Numbered from the stretch's first letter, positions 1-9,133 are shown. The stretch: 64,000 bases of DNA from an uncultured Lachnospiraceae bacterium (GCA_944384125.1 CALWSF010000005.1:1-64000), one strand, 5' to 3'. A program made the numbers and translations. Notes: a model not told the origin generated them from the letters alone.

Positions 1-84
1 GTACTACCTGTGTATTATCAGGCAGGATTCACAAGGATTTGACAGGCTTTTCACTCTGAACAACCCTTGATTTTACGTTATTCC

Positions 85-1095
85 TTAGAACTTCCCAGCC
101 TTAGCAGCTTCCTCAATGCCTACTGCAACTGCAACGGTAGCACCTACCATGGGGTTGTTGCCCATACCGATAAGACCCATCATCTCTACATGAGCCGGTA
201 CGGAGGAAGAACCTGCAAACTGTGCGTCGGAGTGCATACGGCCCATGGTATCCGTCATACCGTAGGATGCAGGACCGGCTGCCATGTTGTCGGGATGAAG
301 CGTACGTCCTGTACCGCCGCCGGAAGCAACGGAGAAGTATTTTTTACCCTTCTCTACGCACTCTTTCTTGTATGTGCCGGCTACCGGATGCTGGAAACGT
401 GTGGGATTGGTGGAGTTTCCGGTAATGGAAACGTCAACGCCCTCTTTCCACATGATGGCAACGCCCTCTGTTACATCGTTGGCGCCATAGCAGTTAACCT
501 TTGCGCGCAGACCGTTGGAGTAGGACTTTCTCCAGAGCTCTTTTACCTCGCCTGTGTAGTAGTCCATCTCAGTCTCCACATATGTAAATCCGTTGATACG
601 GGAAATAATCTGAGCAGCATCTTTTCCAAGACCGTTTAAAATAACACGGAGCGGTTTCTGACGAACTTTGTTTGCTTTCTCAGCGATACCGATAGCACCC
701 TCAGCTGCTGCGAAAGACTCATGACCTGCCAGGAAGCAGAAGCAGTCCGTCTCTTCCTCAAGAAGCATCTTGCCCAGGTTTCCATGGCCAAGACCAACTT
801 TTCTCTGGTCTGCTACAGAACCGGGAATGCAGAATGCCTGAAGGCCCTCTCCGATTGCCGCTGCCGCATCTGCCGCACGGCGGCATCCTTTCTTGATAGC
901 GATAGCTGCACCTACGGTGTAAGCCCAGCATGCGTTTTCAAAACAGATGGGCTGAATTTTCTTAACCTGATCATATACGTTCAGTCCGGCATCCTTCGTG
1001 ATTTTCTCAGCCTCTTCGATGGAAGCAATGCCATAGCTGTTTAAAACGGAATTGATTTTGTCAATTCTTCTCTCATATGATTCAAATAATGCCAT
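85..1095 (-). CDS. GGGtGRT family protein (function unknown)
   Basis: A 336-residue soluble protein that I recognise as the clostridial GGGtGRT family, named after its signature glycine motif, here GGGTGRT at residues 259-265. No reaction is established for the family as far as I know. It has eight cysteines (51, 56, 71, 89, 118, 120, 202, 246), including a CFC pair at 118-120, so metal or Fe-S binding is conceivable but unproven. The ATG at 1093-1095 is chosen because AAGGAGG lies just upstream; a longer frame to 1119 would begin with that ribosome-binding site. It lies downstream of a NifU-like gene on the same strand, 114 bases apart with no terminator seen between, so the two are probably one transcript. 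Family assignment is firm, function is not. Confidence 0.85.
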   Translation of the reverse strand: MALFESYERRIDKINSVLNSYGIASIEEAEKITKDAGLNVYDQVKKIQPICFENACWAYTVGAAIAIKKGCRRAADAAAAIGEGLQAFCIPGSVADQRKVGLGHGNLGKMLLEEETDCFCFLAGHESFAAAEGAIGIAEKANKVRQKPLRVILNGLGKDAAQIISRINGFTYVETEMDYYTGEVKELWRKSYSNGLRAKVNCYGANDVTEGVAIMWKEGVDVSITGNSTNPTRFQHPVAGTYKKECVEKGKKYFSVASGGGTGRTLHPDNMAAGPASYGMTDTMGRMHSDAQFAGSSSVPAHVEMMGLIGMGNNPMVGATVAVAVGIEEAAKAGKF

Positions 1096-1209
1096 AATGA
1101 TTTGATCCTCCTTAATCATGTACCTGAAAATGTGCGTTCTGCCGGATTATCTTCCTTATATTCCGGCCGCCGCGCCGTCTATGTATATCGAAACGCTCCT
1201 GAAACGTCT

Positions 1210-1902
1210 TTACTCCTGTCTCGGATCAATGATCTTGACAGCGTCATCCACACGGCCATACTGTCCTTTTGCCTTTTCGTACGCCGTATTCGGATCGTCG
1301 CCCTTCTTGATGAAATCTGTCATCTTTCCGAGATTTACGAACTGATAACCGATGATCTGATTCTCCTCATCAAGAGCAATTCCTGTTACATAGCCTTCTG
1401 CCATCTCCAGATAGCGGGGACCTTTTTTCAGTGTTCCGTACATGGTACCAACCTGAGAACGGAGTCCTTTGCCCAGATCCTCAAGGCCTGCACCGATCGG
1501 AAGGCCATCCTCTGAGAATGCGCTCTGGGTTCTGCCGTATGCGATCTGAAGGAACAGTTCACGCATGGCAGTATTGATTGCATCACAGACAAGATCCGTA
1601 TTCAATGCCTCCAGTACGGTTCTTCCCGGAAGAATCTCTGCAGCCATCGCTGCGGAGTGTGTCATACCGGAGCAGCCAATCGTCTCTACCAGGGCCTCCT
1701 GAATGATTCCCTCCTTCACGTTCAGTGTCAGCTTACAGGCGCCCTGCTGAGGAGCACACCAGCCGATACCGTGTGTTAAACCGGAAATATCCTTTACTTC
1801 CTTTGATTTGACCCATTTTGCCTCCTCCGGAATAGGAGCTGCGCCGTGATTGACGCCCTGAGCAACCGGACACATACTTTCTACTTCGTGTGAATAAATC
1901 AT
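1210..1902 (-). CDS. NifU-like iron-sulfur cluster assembly scaffold protein
   Basis: A 230-residue protein resembling the NifU/IscU N-terminal scaffold, which holds nascent Fe-S clusters on conserved cysteines. Visible candidates are Cys49 and Cys56, Cys77 in the motif IGCSGM, and Cys106. It has an N-terminal extension of about 40 residues and a C-terminal extension of about 100 residues beyond the scaffold core, unlike the roughly 130-residue IscU. The start ATG has AAAGGAG at good spacing. It precedes the GGGtGRT gene, a pairing I recall from other Clostridia, which suggests the two act together in Fe-S or related metallocofactor chemistry. Whether it is a general scaffold or dedicated to its partner cannot be told from sequence. 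Confidence 0.8.
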   Translation of the reverse strand: MIYSHEVESMCPVAQGVNHGAAPIPEEAKWVKSKEVKDISGLTHGIGWCAPQQGACKLTLNVKEGIIQEALVETIGCSGMTHSAAMAAEILPGRTVLEALNTDLVCDAINTAMRELFLQIAYGRTQSAFSEDGLPIGAGLEDLGKGLRSQVGTMYGTLKKGPRYLEMAEGYVTGIALDEENQIIGYQFVNLGKMTDFIKKGDDPNTAYEKAKGQYGRVDDAVKIIDPRQE

Positions 1903-1942
1903 TGTAAGACTCCTTTCAAATGAATGTGTTAGTACTTTGTTA

Positions 1943-1951
1943 ATTTTATCA
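1943..1951 (-). promoter_or_regulatory. Candidate extended -10 promoter of the NifU-like gene
   Basis: On the minus strand the sequence reads TG-A-TAAAAT, an extended -10 element (TGn plus a five-of-six match to TATAAT). It would start transcription about 34 bases before the NifU-like start codon. No good -35 hexamer is visible, as is usual for extended -10 promoters. Confidence 0.4.
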
Positions 1952-2073
1952 CATCATACTGCCCCTATTATCTCACGGATTTTCCGATTCGTCCATACGT
2001 TTTTCATTTTTTTCGAAATAAAAAATATTCAGAAATGCGGAATTTTAAAATACTCTCCTGAACTGTTTCCCCG

Positions 2074-3459
2074 TCATCTTCCCGGCATCCGTTTTCTCAT
2101 CCAGTGAAGGCATAAAAGAAAGCTCACAAAAAGTACACAGCCCTTGGCAGTGCTGGATACAGTCAGGGCCCACCAGATTCCGTTGAGCCCCGCCCATCCG
2201 GAAATAAACACTGCCAGCGGAATCCGGGCGGAAGTAAGAGTAATGCTTACTACCGAAGGGTAAAGCGTTTTCCCAAGGCCGGAGAACGCTCCCACCGATG
2301 TCTGTTCAACCATCATAAAGAGCTGGCAGAAACCGATAATTCTCAGATAATCCACACCGGCTGCCAGAACCTCCTCCTCATGTATGAATATGGAAAAAAT
2401 GGGTCTGGCCATAAATATCAGAAACAGGGAGGTACAAAGCCCCCAGAGCGCTGTCATGGATATGGCACAGAAATATCCTTTCCTGACACGCTCCCTGTGA
2501 CCCGCTCCGAAATTCTGTCCCAGAAAGGCATTTACCGCAGCCGCAAACCCATCCCCTACCATCCATGATACAGACTCCACCTGCCCGCCTACTCTCTGAA
2601 CAGCCACAGCTGAATCCCCCCAGGCAGCAACCAGCCTGGTAAGAATCAGCGAAATTCCGGCATAAATGAGATTCTGCGCTGATGATGGAAGTCCAATGGA
2701 AATAATCTCTCTCATGCAGTGACGGGGAACCGGCTTCCACAGACAAAAATCTGAAAAAAGCTGTTTCTCATTCCGGACTGCCCTCACAAAAAGCAAAGTT
2801 ACAATAAGCTGGGCCGTTACCGTAGCAACAGCTGCTCCCACAACCCCCATCGCGGGAACCGGACCGACTCCGAATATCAAAACCGGATCCAGGATGACAT
2901 TTACCAGGAGTCCGGCTACATTTGCCATGAACGGTGTCCTGCTGTCTCCGGCCGCCGTGAGAAGCCCTGTGAGGATCGAATTCAGATAGGAAAAAATCAC
3001 AAGACCGCATGCTATGCGAAGATAATTCTCCGCCTCTCTGATAATTTCCCGGCTCTGCAGGCCGAAAAATCCTATCAGCTGACGTGCCCCAAAAACGGAA
3101 ACGAGACCATAAATCACTGCAAACAGAATTCCCAGCTGTACTGCTCCCCTGGCATAGTTTGCCGCTTCTTTTTCATTTCCCGCCCCAAGGGAATGGGCTG
3201 CTTTGACCTGCCCCCCGGAACGGGCCAGAATCGCAAATCCCTGGGAGAACCAGACATACATACCGGCTGTTCCCACAGCCGTCACTGCACCGGAACCAAG
3301 CCTGCCAATCCATGCCATATCCGTCAGATTATACGCCATCTGCACCAGCGATGTTGCCATAATCGGAAGCGCCAGGCGCGTAAGTGCAGGCAGAATCGGC
3401 TCATTCAGCAGATCTACCTTTTTTTCTCTCTTTTCTCCGGCATCTCTATTCTTATTCAT
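2074..3459 (-). CDS. MATE family efflux transporter
   Basis: A 461-residue, highly hydrophobic protein with about 12 membrane segments and the two-bundle layout of multidrug and toxin extrusion (MATE) transporters, which export cationic drugs or metabolites using Na+ or H+ gradients. The N-terminal region contains LPIMATSLVQMAYNLTDMAW, typical of the first membrane helix of the NorM/DinF superfamily, and the length is normal for the family. A charged 15-residue N-terminus precedes the first helix. It stands alone: the gltA-like gene upstream ends in a strong hairpin before it. Substrate cannot be inferred. Confidence 0.9.
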   Translation of the reverse strand: MNKNRDAGEKREKKVDLLNEPILPALTRLALPIMATSLVQMAYNLTDMAWIGRLGSGAVTAVGTAGMYVWFSQGFAILARSGGQVKAAHSLGAGNEKEAANYARGAVQLGILFAVIYGLVSVFGARQLIGFFGLQSREIIREAENYLRIACGLVIFSYLNSILTGLLTAAGDSRTPFMANVAGLLVNVILDPVLIFGVGPVPAMGVVGAAVATVTAQLIVTLLFVRAVRNEKQLFSDFCLWKPVPRHCMREIISIGLPSSAQNLIYAGISLILTRLVAAWGDSAVAVQRVGGQVESVSWMVGDGFAAAVNAFLGQNFGAGHRERVRKGYFCAISMTALWGLCTSLFLIFMARPIFSIFIHEEEVLAAGVDYLRIIGFCQLFMMVEQTSVGAFSGLGKTLYPSVVSITLTSARIPLAVFISGWAGLNGIWWALTVSSTAKGCVLFVSFLLCLHWMRKRMPGR

Positions 3460-3492
3460 TTTGCCTTCTCCAAAACACTGATAGACAGATTT

Positions 3493-3522
3493 AGGCGTCC
3501 GGCAAAATGTCGCCGGACGCCT
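3493..3522 (-). terminator. Hairpin terminator downstream of nfnB
   Basis: A perfect 11-base-pair inverted repeat, AGGCGTCCGGC / GCCGGACGCCT, encloses an 8-base loop between the end of the nfnB-like gene and the MATE gene start. T-rich sequence follows on both strands, only moderate on the minus strand, so it probably ends the nfnAB transcript. Confidence 0.65.
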
Positions 3523-3538
3523 ATTATTTTATAACATT

Positions 3539-4936
3539 TTATCTCTGTGACAGGAACTCGTCTATTCCTCTTGCTCCCGCACGGCCTGCCTCCATGGCAA
3601 GAATAACCGTAGCTGCTCCCGTTACCGCGTCGCCGCCGGCATAGACACCCTCTTTTGTCGTCTTTCCGTTGGACTCATCCGCAATAATACATTTCCATCT
3701 GTTGATCTCCAGTCCTTTCGTCGTATTGGAGATTAACGGGTTGGGGGATGTTCCCAGCGCCATGATTACAGTGTCAGCTTCGATCTCAAACTCGGAACCC
3801 GGAACCTCCACCGGACGTCTTCTTCCTGATTCATCCGGCTCGCCCAGCTCCATCCGCCGGCAGATAATGCCTCTTACCCAGCCTTTGTCATCCGTAAGAA
3901 TCTCAGCCGGATTTGTGAGAAGATTAAACACAATTCCCTCTTCTTTTGCATGATGTACTTCCTCCACACGGGCCGGAAGCTCCTTCTCACTTCTCCTGTA
4001 CACAATATGTACATCCGCTCCAAGACGGAGAGCCGTTCTGGCTGCATCCATGGCAACATTTCCGCCGCCTACCACAACAACTTTCTTTGCATCCATGATA
4101 GGCGTATCATAATCATCGCGGAAAGCCTTCATCAGATTGCTTCTCGTCAGATACTCATTGGCGGAGAACACGCCGTTGGCATTCTCTCCGGGAATCCCCA
4201 TGAACTTGGGAAGGCCTGCACCGGAACCGATGAAGACAGCCTGGAATCCTTCCTGTTCCATGAGCTCATCAATCGTTACCGACTTTCCGATTACCACATT
4301 CGTCTCGATCTTTACTCCCAGTTTCTTTACATTATCGATCTCCGGCTGAACTACGCCGGACTTGGGAAGACGGAACTCGGGAATTCCATAAGTCAGTACA
4401 CCGCCTGCCTCGTGGAGTGCCTCAAAAATAGTAACTTCATATCCCATCTTTGCCAGATCGCCTGCACACGTAAGACCTGCAGGACCGGAACCGATAACCG
4501 CCACTTTCTTTCCATTGGTTTTTTCAGGTGCATCCGGCACAAAACCGTGTTCTCTGGACCAGTCCGCAACAAAACGCTCCAGTTTTCCGATAGAAACCGG
4601 CTCGCCCTTGATTCCGCGGATACACTGACCTTCACACTGCGTCTCCTGCGGGCAAACACGTCCGCAGACAGCCGGAAGTGCAGAGGATCTGGCAATCACG
4701 CGCGCTGCCTCCTCAATATTTCCTTCCTTCACTTCCCGGATGAATGCCGGAATATCTATGGAAACAGGACATCCGGCCACACACTTTGCATTTTTGCAGT
4801 TTAAGCATCTCTCAGCTTCTGCCACCGCTTCTTCCATATTATAGCCCAGGCATACTTCTTTGAAGTTTGTGGCACGCACCTTCGGGTCCTGCTCCCGTAC
4901 CGGAATTTTTTTCATCATATCTCTGTTTGCTTCCAT
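3539..4936 (-). CDS. nfnB: NADPH-binding large subunit of Nfn transhydrogenase (GltA-like)
   Basis: A 465-residue flavoprotein of the glutamate synthase small-chain family. The N-terminus carries cysteine ligands for two [4Fe-4S] clusters (CLNCKNAKC then CPVSIDIP; later CGRVCPQETQCEGQC). Two dinucleotide-binding motifs follow: VAVIGSGPAGL near residue 145 for FAD and VVVVGGGNVAMDA near 285 for NADPH. Paired with the NfnA-like subunit just upstream, it fits NfnB of the NADH-dependent ferredoxin:NADP+ oxidoreductase, a cytoplasmic electron-bifurcating enzyme that makes NADPH from NADH and reduced ferredoxin. Its ATG overlaps the nfnA stop codon by one base (TAATG), so translation is coupled. 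A stand-alone glutamate synthase subunit is less likely, because no GltB-type large chain is present. Confidence 0.88.
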   Translation of the reverse strand: MEANRDMMKKIPVREQDPKVRATNFKEVCLGYNMEEAVAEAERCLNCKNAKCVAGCPVSIDIPAFIREVKEGNIEEAARVIARSSALPAVCGRVCPQETQCEGQCIRGIKGEPVSIGKLERFVADWSREHGFVPDAPEKTNGKKVAVIGSGPAGLTCAGDLAKMGYEVTIFEALHEAGGVLTYGIPEFRLPKSGVVQPEIDNVKKLGVKIETNVVIGKSVTIDELMEQEGFQAVFIGSGAGLPKFMGIPGENANGVFSANEYLTRSNLMKAFRDDYDTPIMDAKKVVVVGGGNVAMDAARTALRLGADVHIVYRRSEKELPARVEEVHHAKEEGIVFNLLTNPAEILTDDKGWVRGIICRRMELGEPDESGRRRPVEVPGSEFEIEADTVIMALGTSPNPLISNTTKGLEINRWKCIIADESNGKTTKEGVYAGGDAVTGAATVILAMEAGRAGARGIDEFLSQR

Positions 4937-5826
4937 TATTCATTACCTCCGCACTGTCCGCATCCGCCATGGTGTGTATCCCCCTCTTTCAGGCGGAGCA
5001 TAGCTCTTCCTTCCTGAGTCTTGTAAATCTGCTGACGCATCATCGCCTCATCAAAATTCACAAGATGGCCGTCAAACTCAGGTCCGTCAACACAGGCAAA
5101 TTTAACCTTGTCCCCAACTGTCACACGGCAGGCTCCGCACATTCCCGTTCCATCCACCATAATAGGATTAAGGCTGACAATTGTGGGAATTCCCAGCTTC
5201 TTCGTGAGCAGACATACGAATTTCATCATAATCATGGGGCCGATAGCCACACAGACATCGTATTTCTTTCCCTGTTTCTCCACAAGCTCCTCAATAAGGC
5301 CTGTTACCATACCCTTATATCCAAAGCTGCCGTCATCTGTCGCTATGTAAAGCTGTCCTGCCGCTTTCTCCATCTCTTCTTTGAGAATCAGCATGTCTTT
5401 CGTCTTGGATCCCACAATAACATCCGCATCAATTCCATGCTCCTTCAGCCACTTAACCTGCGGATAAACCGGCGCCGCTCCGACACCTCCGGCAACGAAA
5501 AGATATTTTTTCTTTTTAAGGTCTTCCGGATCCTCATGTACAAATTCGGACGGATTACCCAGCGGTCCCACAAAATCTCTGAAGAAATCTCCCTTCTTTA
5601 AGGAGCTCATTTTCTGCGTCGATGCTCCCACAGTCTGGAACACAATGGTAATGGTTCCCTTCTCCCGATCGAAATCACAGATTGTAAGCGGAATTCTCTC
5701 CCCTTCTTCATCTATCTTCACAATTACAAACTCGCCCGGCTCGCAGGCACGCGCCACTCTCGGCGCCTCTACTACCATCAGATAAATTTTATCTGCCAGC
5801 TTTTCTGCTTTTAAAATCTGGTACAT
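4936..5826 (-). CDS. nfnA: NADH-binding small subunit of Nfn transhydrogenase (DHODH-electron-transfer-like)
   Basis: A 296-residue protein of the ferredoxin-NADP reductase/PyrK type: a flavin-binding beta-barrel with RIPLTICDF, an NAD-binding fold with FVAGGVGAAPVYPQ, and near the C-terminus a [2Fe-2S] site MCGACR with a later cysteine (FACVDGPEF). Family members are often annotated as sulfide dehydrogenase or dihydroorotate dehydrogenase-like proteins. Next to the GltA-like subunit it forms NfnAB, where this chain oxidises NADH and carries the FAD and [2Fe-2S] cluster of that side. The ATG at 5824-5826 is preferred because AGGAGG sits 6 bases before it; a longer frame reaches 5868. The tail contains extra cysteines (GGCGQCGG). 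Confidence 0.88.
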   Translation of the reverse strand: MYQILKAEKLADKIYLMVVEAPRVARACEPGEFVIVKIDEEGERIPLTICDFDREKGTITIVFQTVGASTQKMSSLKKGDFFRDFVGPLGNPSEFVHEDPEDLKKKKYLFVAGGVGAAPVYPQVKWLKEHGIDADVIVGSKTKDMLILKEEMEKAAGQLYIATDDGSFGYKGMVTGLIEELVEKQGKKYDVCVAIGPMIMMKFVCLLTKKLGIPTIVSLNPIMVDGTGMCGACRVTVGDKVKFACVDGPEFDGHLVNFDEAMMRQQIYKTQEGRAMLRLKEGDTHHGGCGQCGGNE

Positions 5827-5879
5827 GCTTCTCCTCCTAGCGCATCTGCTTTTATATTTCCCCTTCACATTCGGCTATC

Positions 5880-5908
5880 ATTCTACCACCATGCTGTCCC
5901 TCTGACAA
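5880..5908 (-). promoter_or_regulatory. Sigma-A promoter of nfnAB
   Basis: On the minus strand TTGTCA, a 17-base spacer and TAGAAT match the housekeeping consensus at five of six bases in each box. It would give a leader of about 45 bases before nfnA. Confidence 0.65.
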
Positions 5909-5983
5909 GCAAAAACTTACCGTTGCCATCCGCAAATTCTCCGGCTTCCTATTATGCACTTTCAGGATCTTCGGGGAACCGAA

Positions 5984-7357
5984 CTATGAACGTTCATATT
6001 TTCGGAACTCATAGCACAAATCAAAAAAGGTCTGCTCGTCACTCGTCTCTGCCACCTTCCAGCCCTCTTTTTCCAGATTAACCATATGCGTATCTGCTGC
6101 ATAAGAAAAATCAATGAACGTAATATGAGCCACAGAGCAATAGGGCAGAAATTCCCGGTACACGCTTTCTCCCCCAATAATAAATACATCCGAATTTTTC
6201 AGATTGTTTTCTTTTTTAAGTGCCTCAATTTGTTTTAGCGTCTCTTTTACGCTGTGGCAGACAACTGCCCCCTTCACACCCCAGTCTTCTTTTTTTGTAA
6301 GAATGACATTATGCCTCCCGTCCAGAGGACGGCCTCCGGGAAAGGTAAGAAAGGTTTTGCGCCCCATCACAATTATTTTTCCCATTGTCTCCTGGCGGAA
6401 CAGTTTCTGATCGGCCGGAATAACTGCAAGCATCCTTCCCTGATTTCCGATGGCCCAGTTTCTGTCCACCGCTGCAATCAGCTGATATCCCCGCACAAAG
6501 CATTCGGGGAACTGACGCCGCAATGTTTTCATCATGCTGGCCGCATTGATATAAAAAGCCTCGTCCGGCTGATCTTTTTTATCCACCCGGGAATGGAAAA
6601 CACGTTCCATTTCCCGCAGAGCCTCGTCATCGTCAGGGAAACGTTCCATTATGGAAATCATTGCTTCCCGGCTGTCCTTCAGTTTTTTCAGGAGTATATC
6701 CCATATCCCGTTCCTGTCCGCCTCATCCACCGGTCCGTAATGATTTAAAATGATTGTCCTGACTGAAAACTGCGACGAACGGCGGATAGATTCCTCGGCG
6801 CCCAGATAGTCCACAAGAAATGATGGCATATAGGCATCGCCCGGACCCAGCACTCCCACTGTCTCACTGCAGAGCATTACCTCATCATCCACAATATAAG
6901 ACATGGAACAGCGGGTATGTCCCACTGTTGCAAATGCATATACCCTGTGATCCCCAATCACGACAGTCTCCCCGTCCTCAAGTCCCACATCAACCTGAAG
7001 TTCCCTGTCATCATACTCCGAATTCCACGAAAGCCCTGCTGCCTCCGAAGCCTCCCCGCTCAGCCGCCGGATTGTCTTAAGCGCTCCGGGACGCCTTAGT
7101 ATCTCCTGGGCTTCCCGGGACGCATAAACTTTCACATCCGGCCAGATTTCTCTTACCTTTGCAAGTCCCGCCACGTGATCATAATGAGAGTGGGATAAAA
7201 GAACTGCATCCAGCTTTTTATCCCCTATCTCACGTTTAATGGCCTCTGACATCGCATCGGCCGCATAGGCCATGCCCGCTTCGAAAAGCAGGTTTGCCTC
7301 TCCCTTTATCAGAAACACAGCTCCTTTTCCTATGCCTGAAACATCAACGATTGTCAT
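5984..7357 (-). CDS. Metallo-beta-lactamase-fold hydrolase fused to dihydrofolate reductase
   Basis: A continuous 457-residue frame with two complete domains. Residues 1 to about 290 are a metallo-beta-lactamase-fold hydrolase with HSHYDH at 56-61, further ligands His147 and His206, and Ser-Glu (CSETVG near 165) where the usual bridging Asp would be expected. Residues from about 292 to 457 are a full dihydrofolate reductase: LIAAVDRNWAIG, the catalytic-acid motif IPADQKLF, the NADPH-binding stretch IIVMGRKTF, and FIIGGESVY. The DHFR half should reduce dihydrofolate to tetrahydrofolate; the substrate of the hydrolase half is unknown. No internal ribosome-binding site or frame break was seen at the junction. 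It has no close operon partner, lying 157 bases from nfnA and 150 from pruA. Confidence 0.85.
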   Translation of the reverse strand: MTIVDVSGIGKGAVFLIKGEANLLFEAGMAYAADAMSEAIKREIGDKKLDAVLLSHSHYDHVAGLAKVREIWPDVKVYASREAQEILRRPGALKTIRRLSGEASEAAGLSWNSEYDDRELQVDVGLEDGETVVIGDHRVYAFATVGHTRCSMSYIVDDEVMLCSETVGVLGPGDAYMPSFLVDYLGAEESIRRSSQFSVRTIILNHYGPVDEADRNGIWDILLKKLKDSREAMISIMERFPDDDEALREMERVFHSRVDKKDQPDEAFYINAASMMKTLRRQFPECFVRGYQLIAAVDRNWAIGNQGRMLAVIPADQKLFRQETMGKIIVMGRKTFLTFPGGRPLDGRHNVILTKKEDWGVKGAVVCHSVKETLKQIEALKKENNLKNSDVFIIGGESVYREFLPYCSVAHITFIDFSYAADTHMVNLEKEGWKVAETSDEQTFFDLCYEFRKYERS

Positions 7358-7440
7358 GCTTTGTTCCCCTTTCCGTCCCGGCCTCTTTGGCCATTATTTT
7401 TAAAGCCAATTCTACTATATTTTGTCTGCGCGGGCAAGAA

Positions 7441-7506
7441 GGAAAATAAAACCTGTCTTTCGTTCTGACAGAAACAGCCGGACCGGGCGGGGGTATTTCC
7501 CGGCCC
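7441..7506 (-). terminator. Tandem terminator of the P5C dehydrogenase gene
   Basis: On the minus strand, just after the stop codon, GGGCCGGG pairs with CCCGGTCC (one G-U). It is followed by a smaller hairpin CTGTC / GACAG and then GTTTTATTTT. The second hairpin with its T-run looks like a normal intrinsic terminator. Confidence 0.6.
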
Positions 7507-7507
7507 T

Positions 7508-9133
7508 CTACTGCTCCTTCATATACGGATATGCTATTTCCTGTGTGGGGACATACATCTCTTTAATCGTTCTGGGGCTCAGCCAGCGATACATATTAAT
7601 CTCGCTTCCGGCCTTGTCATTTGTTCCTGATGCTCTTGCACCTCCGAAGGGCTGCTGACCAATCACGGCTCCCGTCGGCTTGTCATTAATATAGAAGTTT
7701 CCGGCTGAATTTTTCAGAGCATTTTCCATATGTACAATCGCCTCTCTGTCGTTGGCAAAAATTGCACCGGACAGACCGTAACCGGTAGATGTATCACAGC
7801 TTACAAGCGTCTCATCCAGTTTATCATCCGGATATACATAAATCGTCATTACCGGTCCGAATATCTCTTCCACCATCGTCCTGAAGTCCGGTTTTTTCGC
7901 CTGAATCAGTGTCGGATAAACAAAATATCCCTTCGAATCATCATAGCCTCCGCAGAGAACCTCCGCATCCTCCGACTCTCTCGCATAATCAATGTACTCT
8001 TTATTTGTCTTAAATGCAGCGGCATCAATTACCGCTCCCATAAAGTTCGTGAAATCCCTCACATCGCCGATTTTCAGCTTTGATATCTCCTCCAGCATGC
8101 CGGCCTTAACCTCCGGCCATATGCTCTCCGGCACATATGCGCGGGATGCAGCCGAGCACTTCTGTCCCTGATACTCATAGGAAGCTCTCATAAGCGCCGC
8201 AACAAGTGTCTTCGGCTCGACGGAATTGTGCGCAAAGATAAAATCCTTTCCTCCCGTCTCTCCCACAAGACGCGGATACGTCTTATAACTTTTAATATTC
8301 TCTCCCACAAGAGAATAAACACCGCTGAACACTTCTGTGGAACCTGTGAAATGGAATCCGGCCATATTGGGATCACTCAGAACATATTTGCTCATATCAG
8401 ATCCGCGGCTGGGAACAAAATTGATAACGCCGTCCGGAAGGCCGGCCATCTGGAAAGCCTTCATCACATAATAGTTGGAGAGAACAGCCGTTGTCGCCGG
8501 CTTCCACAGCACCACATTACCCGCAATTGCCGGAGCCGTGGGAAGATTGGCACCGATAGACGTAAAGTTGAAAGGCGAAATAGCTGTCACGAAGCCCTCA
8601 AGAGGACGATACTCGATCCGGTTCCAGACACCGGGCGTGTTATTGGGCTGATTCTCATAAATCTGCTGGAGATAATACACATTAAACCGGAGGAAATCGA
8701 TAAGCTCACACGTATCAATCTCAGCCTGATATGCGGTCTTGCTCTGTCCGAGCATGGTCGCAGCATTTATCGTGTCTCTCATAGGTCCTGCGATGATCTC
8801 GGCCGCACGAAGGAAAATTGCCATCCGGTGCTCCGTGGGAACCGCACTCCATTTTTCTTTTGCTGACAGCGCAGCCGCAATGGCATCTTTCAGCTCCTTC
8901 TCTCCGCCGGAGGCTGCCTCTGCCAGAACATGGGCGTGATCATGAGGCATAACGGCGGTCGTCTTTCTCTCCGTCCAGACTTCTTTTCCATTAATAATCA
9001 TAGGAATCTGTACGATTTCAGCCGCCTGACGATCTAACTCTTTTTTTAAACTCTCCCGCTCCGGGCTGCCCGGAAGATATGCTCTTACCGGCTCATTAAC
9101 AGGCATTTTAATCTTAAAAAAACCGTTGCTCAT
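7508..9133 (-). CDS. pruA: L-glutamate gamma-semialdehyde (1-pyrroline-5-carboxylate) dehydrogenase
   Basis: A 541-residue aldehyde dehydrogenase that oxidises glutamate semialdehyde to glutamate with NAD+, the second step of proline breakdown, also reached from ornithine. The catalytic Cys lies in GQKCSAASR and the general base in VGETGGKD. The long N-terminus and the motif SPFNFTSIGANLPTAPA place it with the stand-alone P5C dehydrogenases, not the bifunctional PutA type. The ATG at 9131-9133 has GGAG 9 bases upstream; a GTG six bases earlier is too close to it. No proline dehydrogenase gene lies nearby. It is monocistronic, with its own promoter and terminator. Confidence 0.92.
   Translation of the reverse strand: MSNGFFKIKMPVNEPVRAYLPGSPERESLKKELDRQAAEIVQIPMIINGKEVWTERKTTAVMPHDHAHVLAEAASGGEKELKDAIAAALSAKEKWSAVPTEHRMAIFLRAAEIIAGPMRDTINAATMLGQSKTAYQAEIDTCELIDFLRFNVYYLQQIYENQPNNTPGVWNRIEYRPLEGFVTAISPFNFTSIGANLPTAPAIAGNVVLWKPATTAVLSNYYVMKAFQMAGLPDGVINFVPSRGSDMSKYVLSDPNMAGFHFTGSTEVFSGVYSLVGENIKSYKTYPRLVGETGGKDFIFAHNSVEPKTLVAALMRASYEYQGQKCSAASRAYVPESIWPEVKAGMLEEISKLKIGDVRDFTNFMGAVIDAAAFKTNKEYIDYARESEDAEVLCGGYDDSKGYFVYPTLIQAKKPDFRTMVEEIFGPVMTIYVYPDDKLDETLVSCDTSTGYGLSGAIFANDREAIVHMENALKNSAGNFYINDKPTGAVIGQQPFGGARASGTNDKAGSEINMYRWLSPRTIKEMYVPTQEIAYPYMKEQ

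Noticed and set aside
1-84. Possible gene end at the left edge
   Set aside because: No frame with a plausible product and no hairpin could be supported in these 84 bases.
3950-4804. Open frame of 284 codons on the plus strand
   Set aside because: It lies wholly opposite the nfnB gene, has a Cys/His/Arg-rich composition typical of antisense frames and no recognisable domain.
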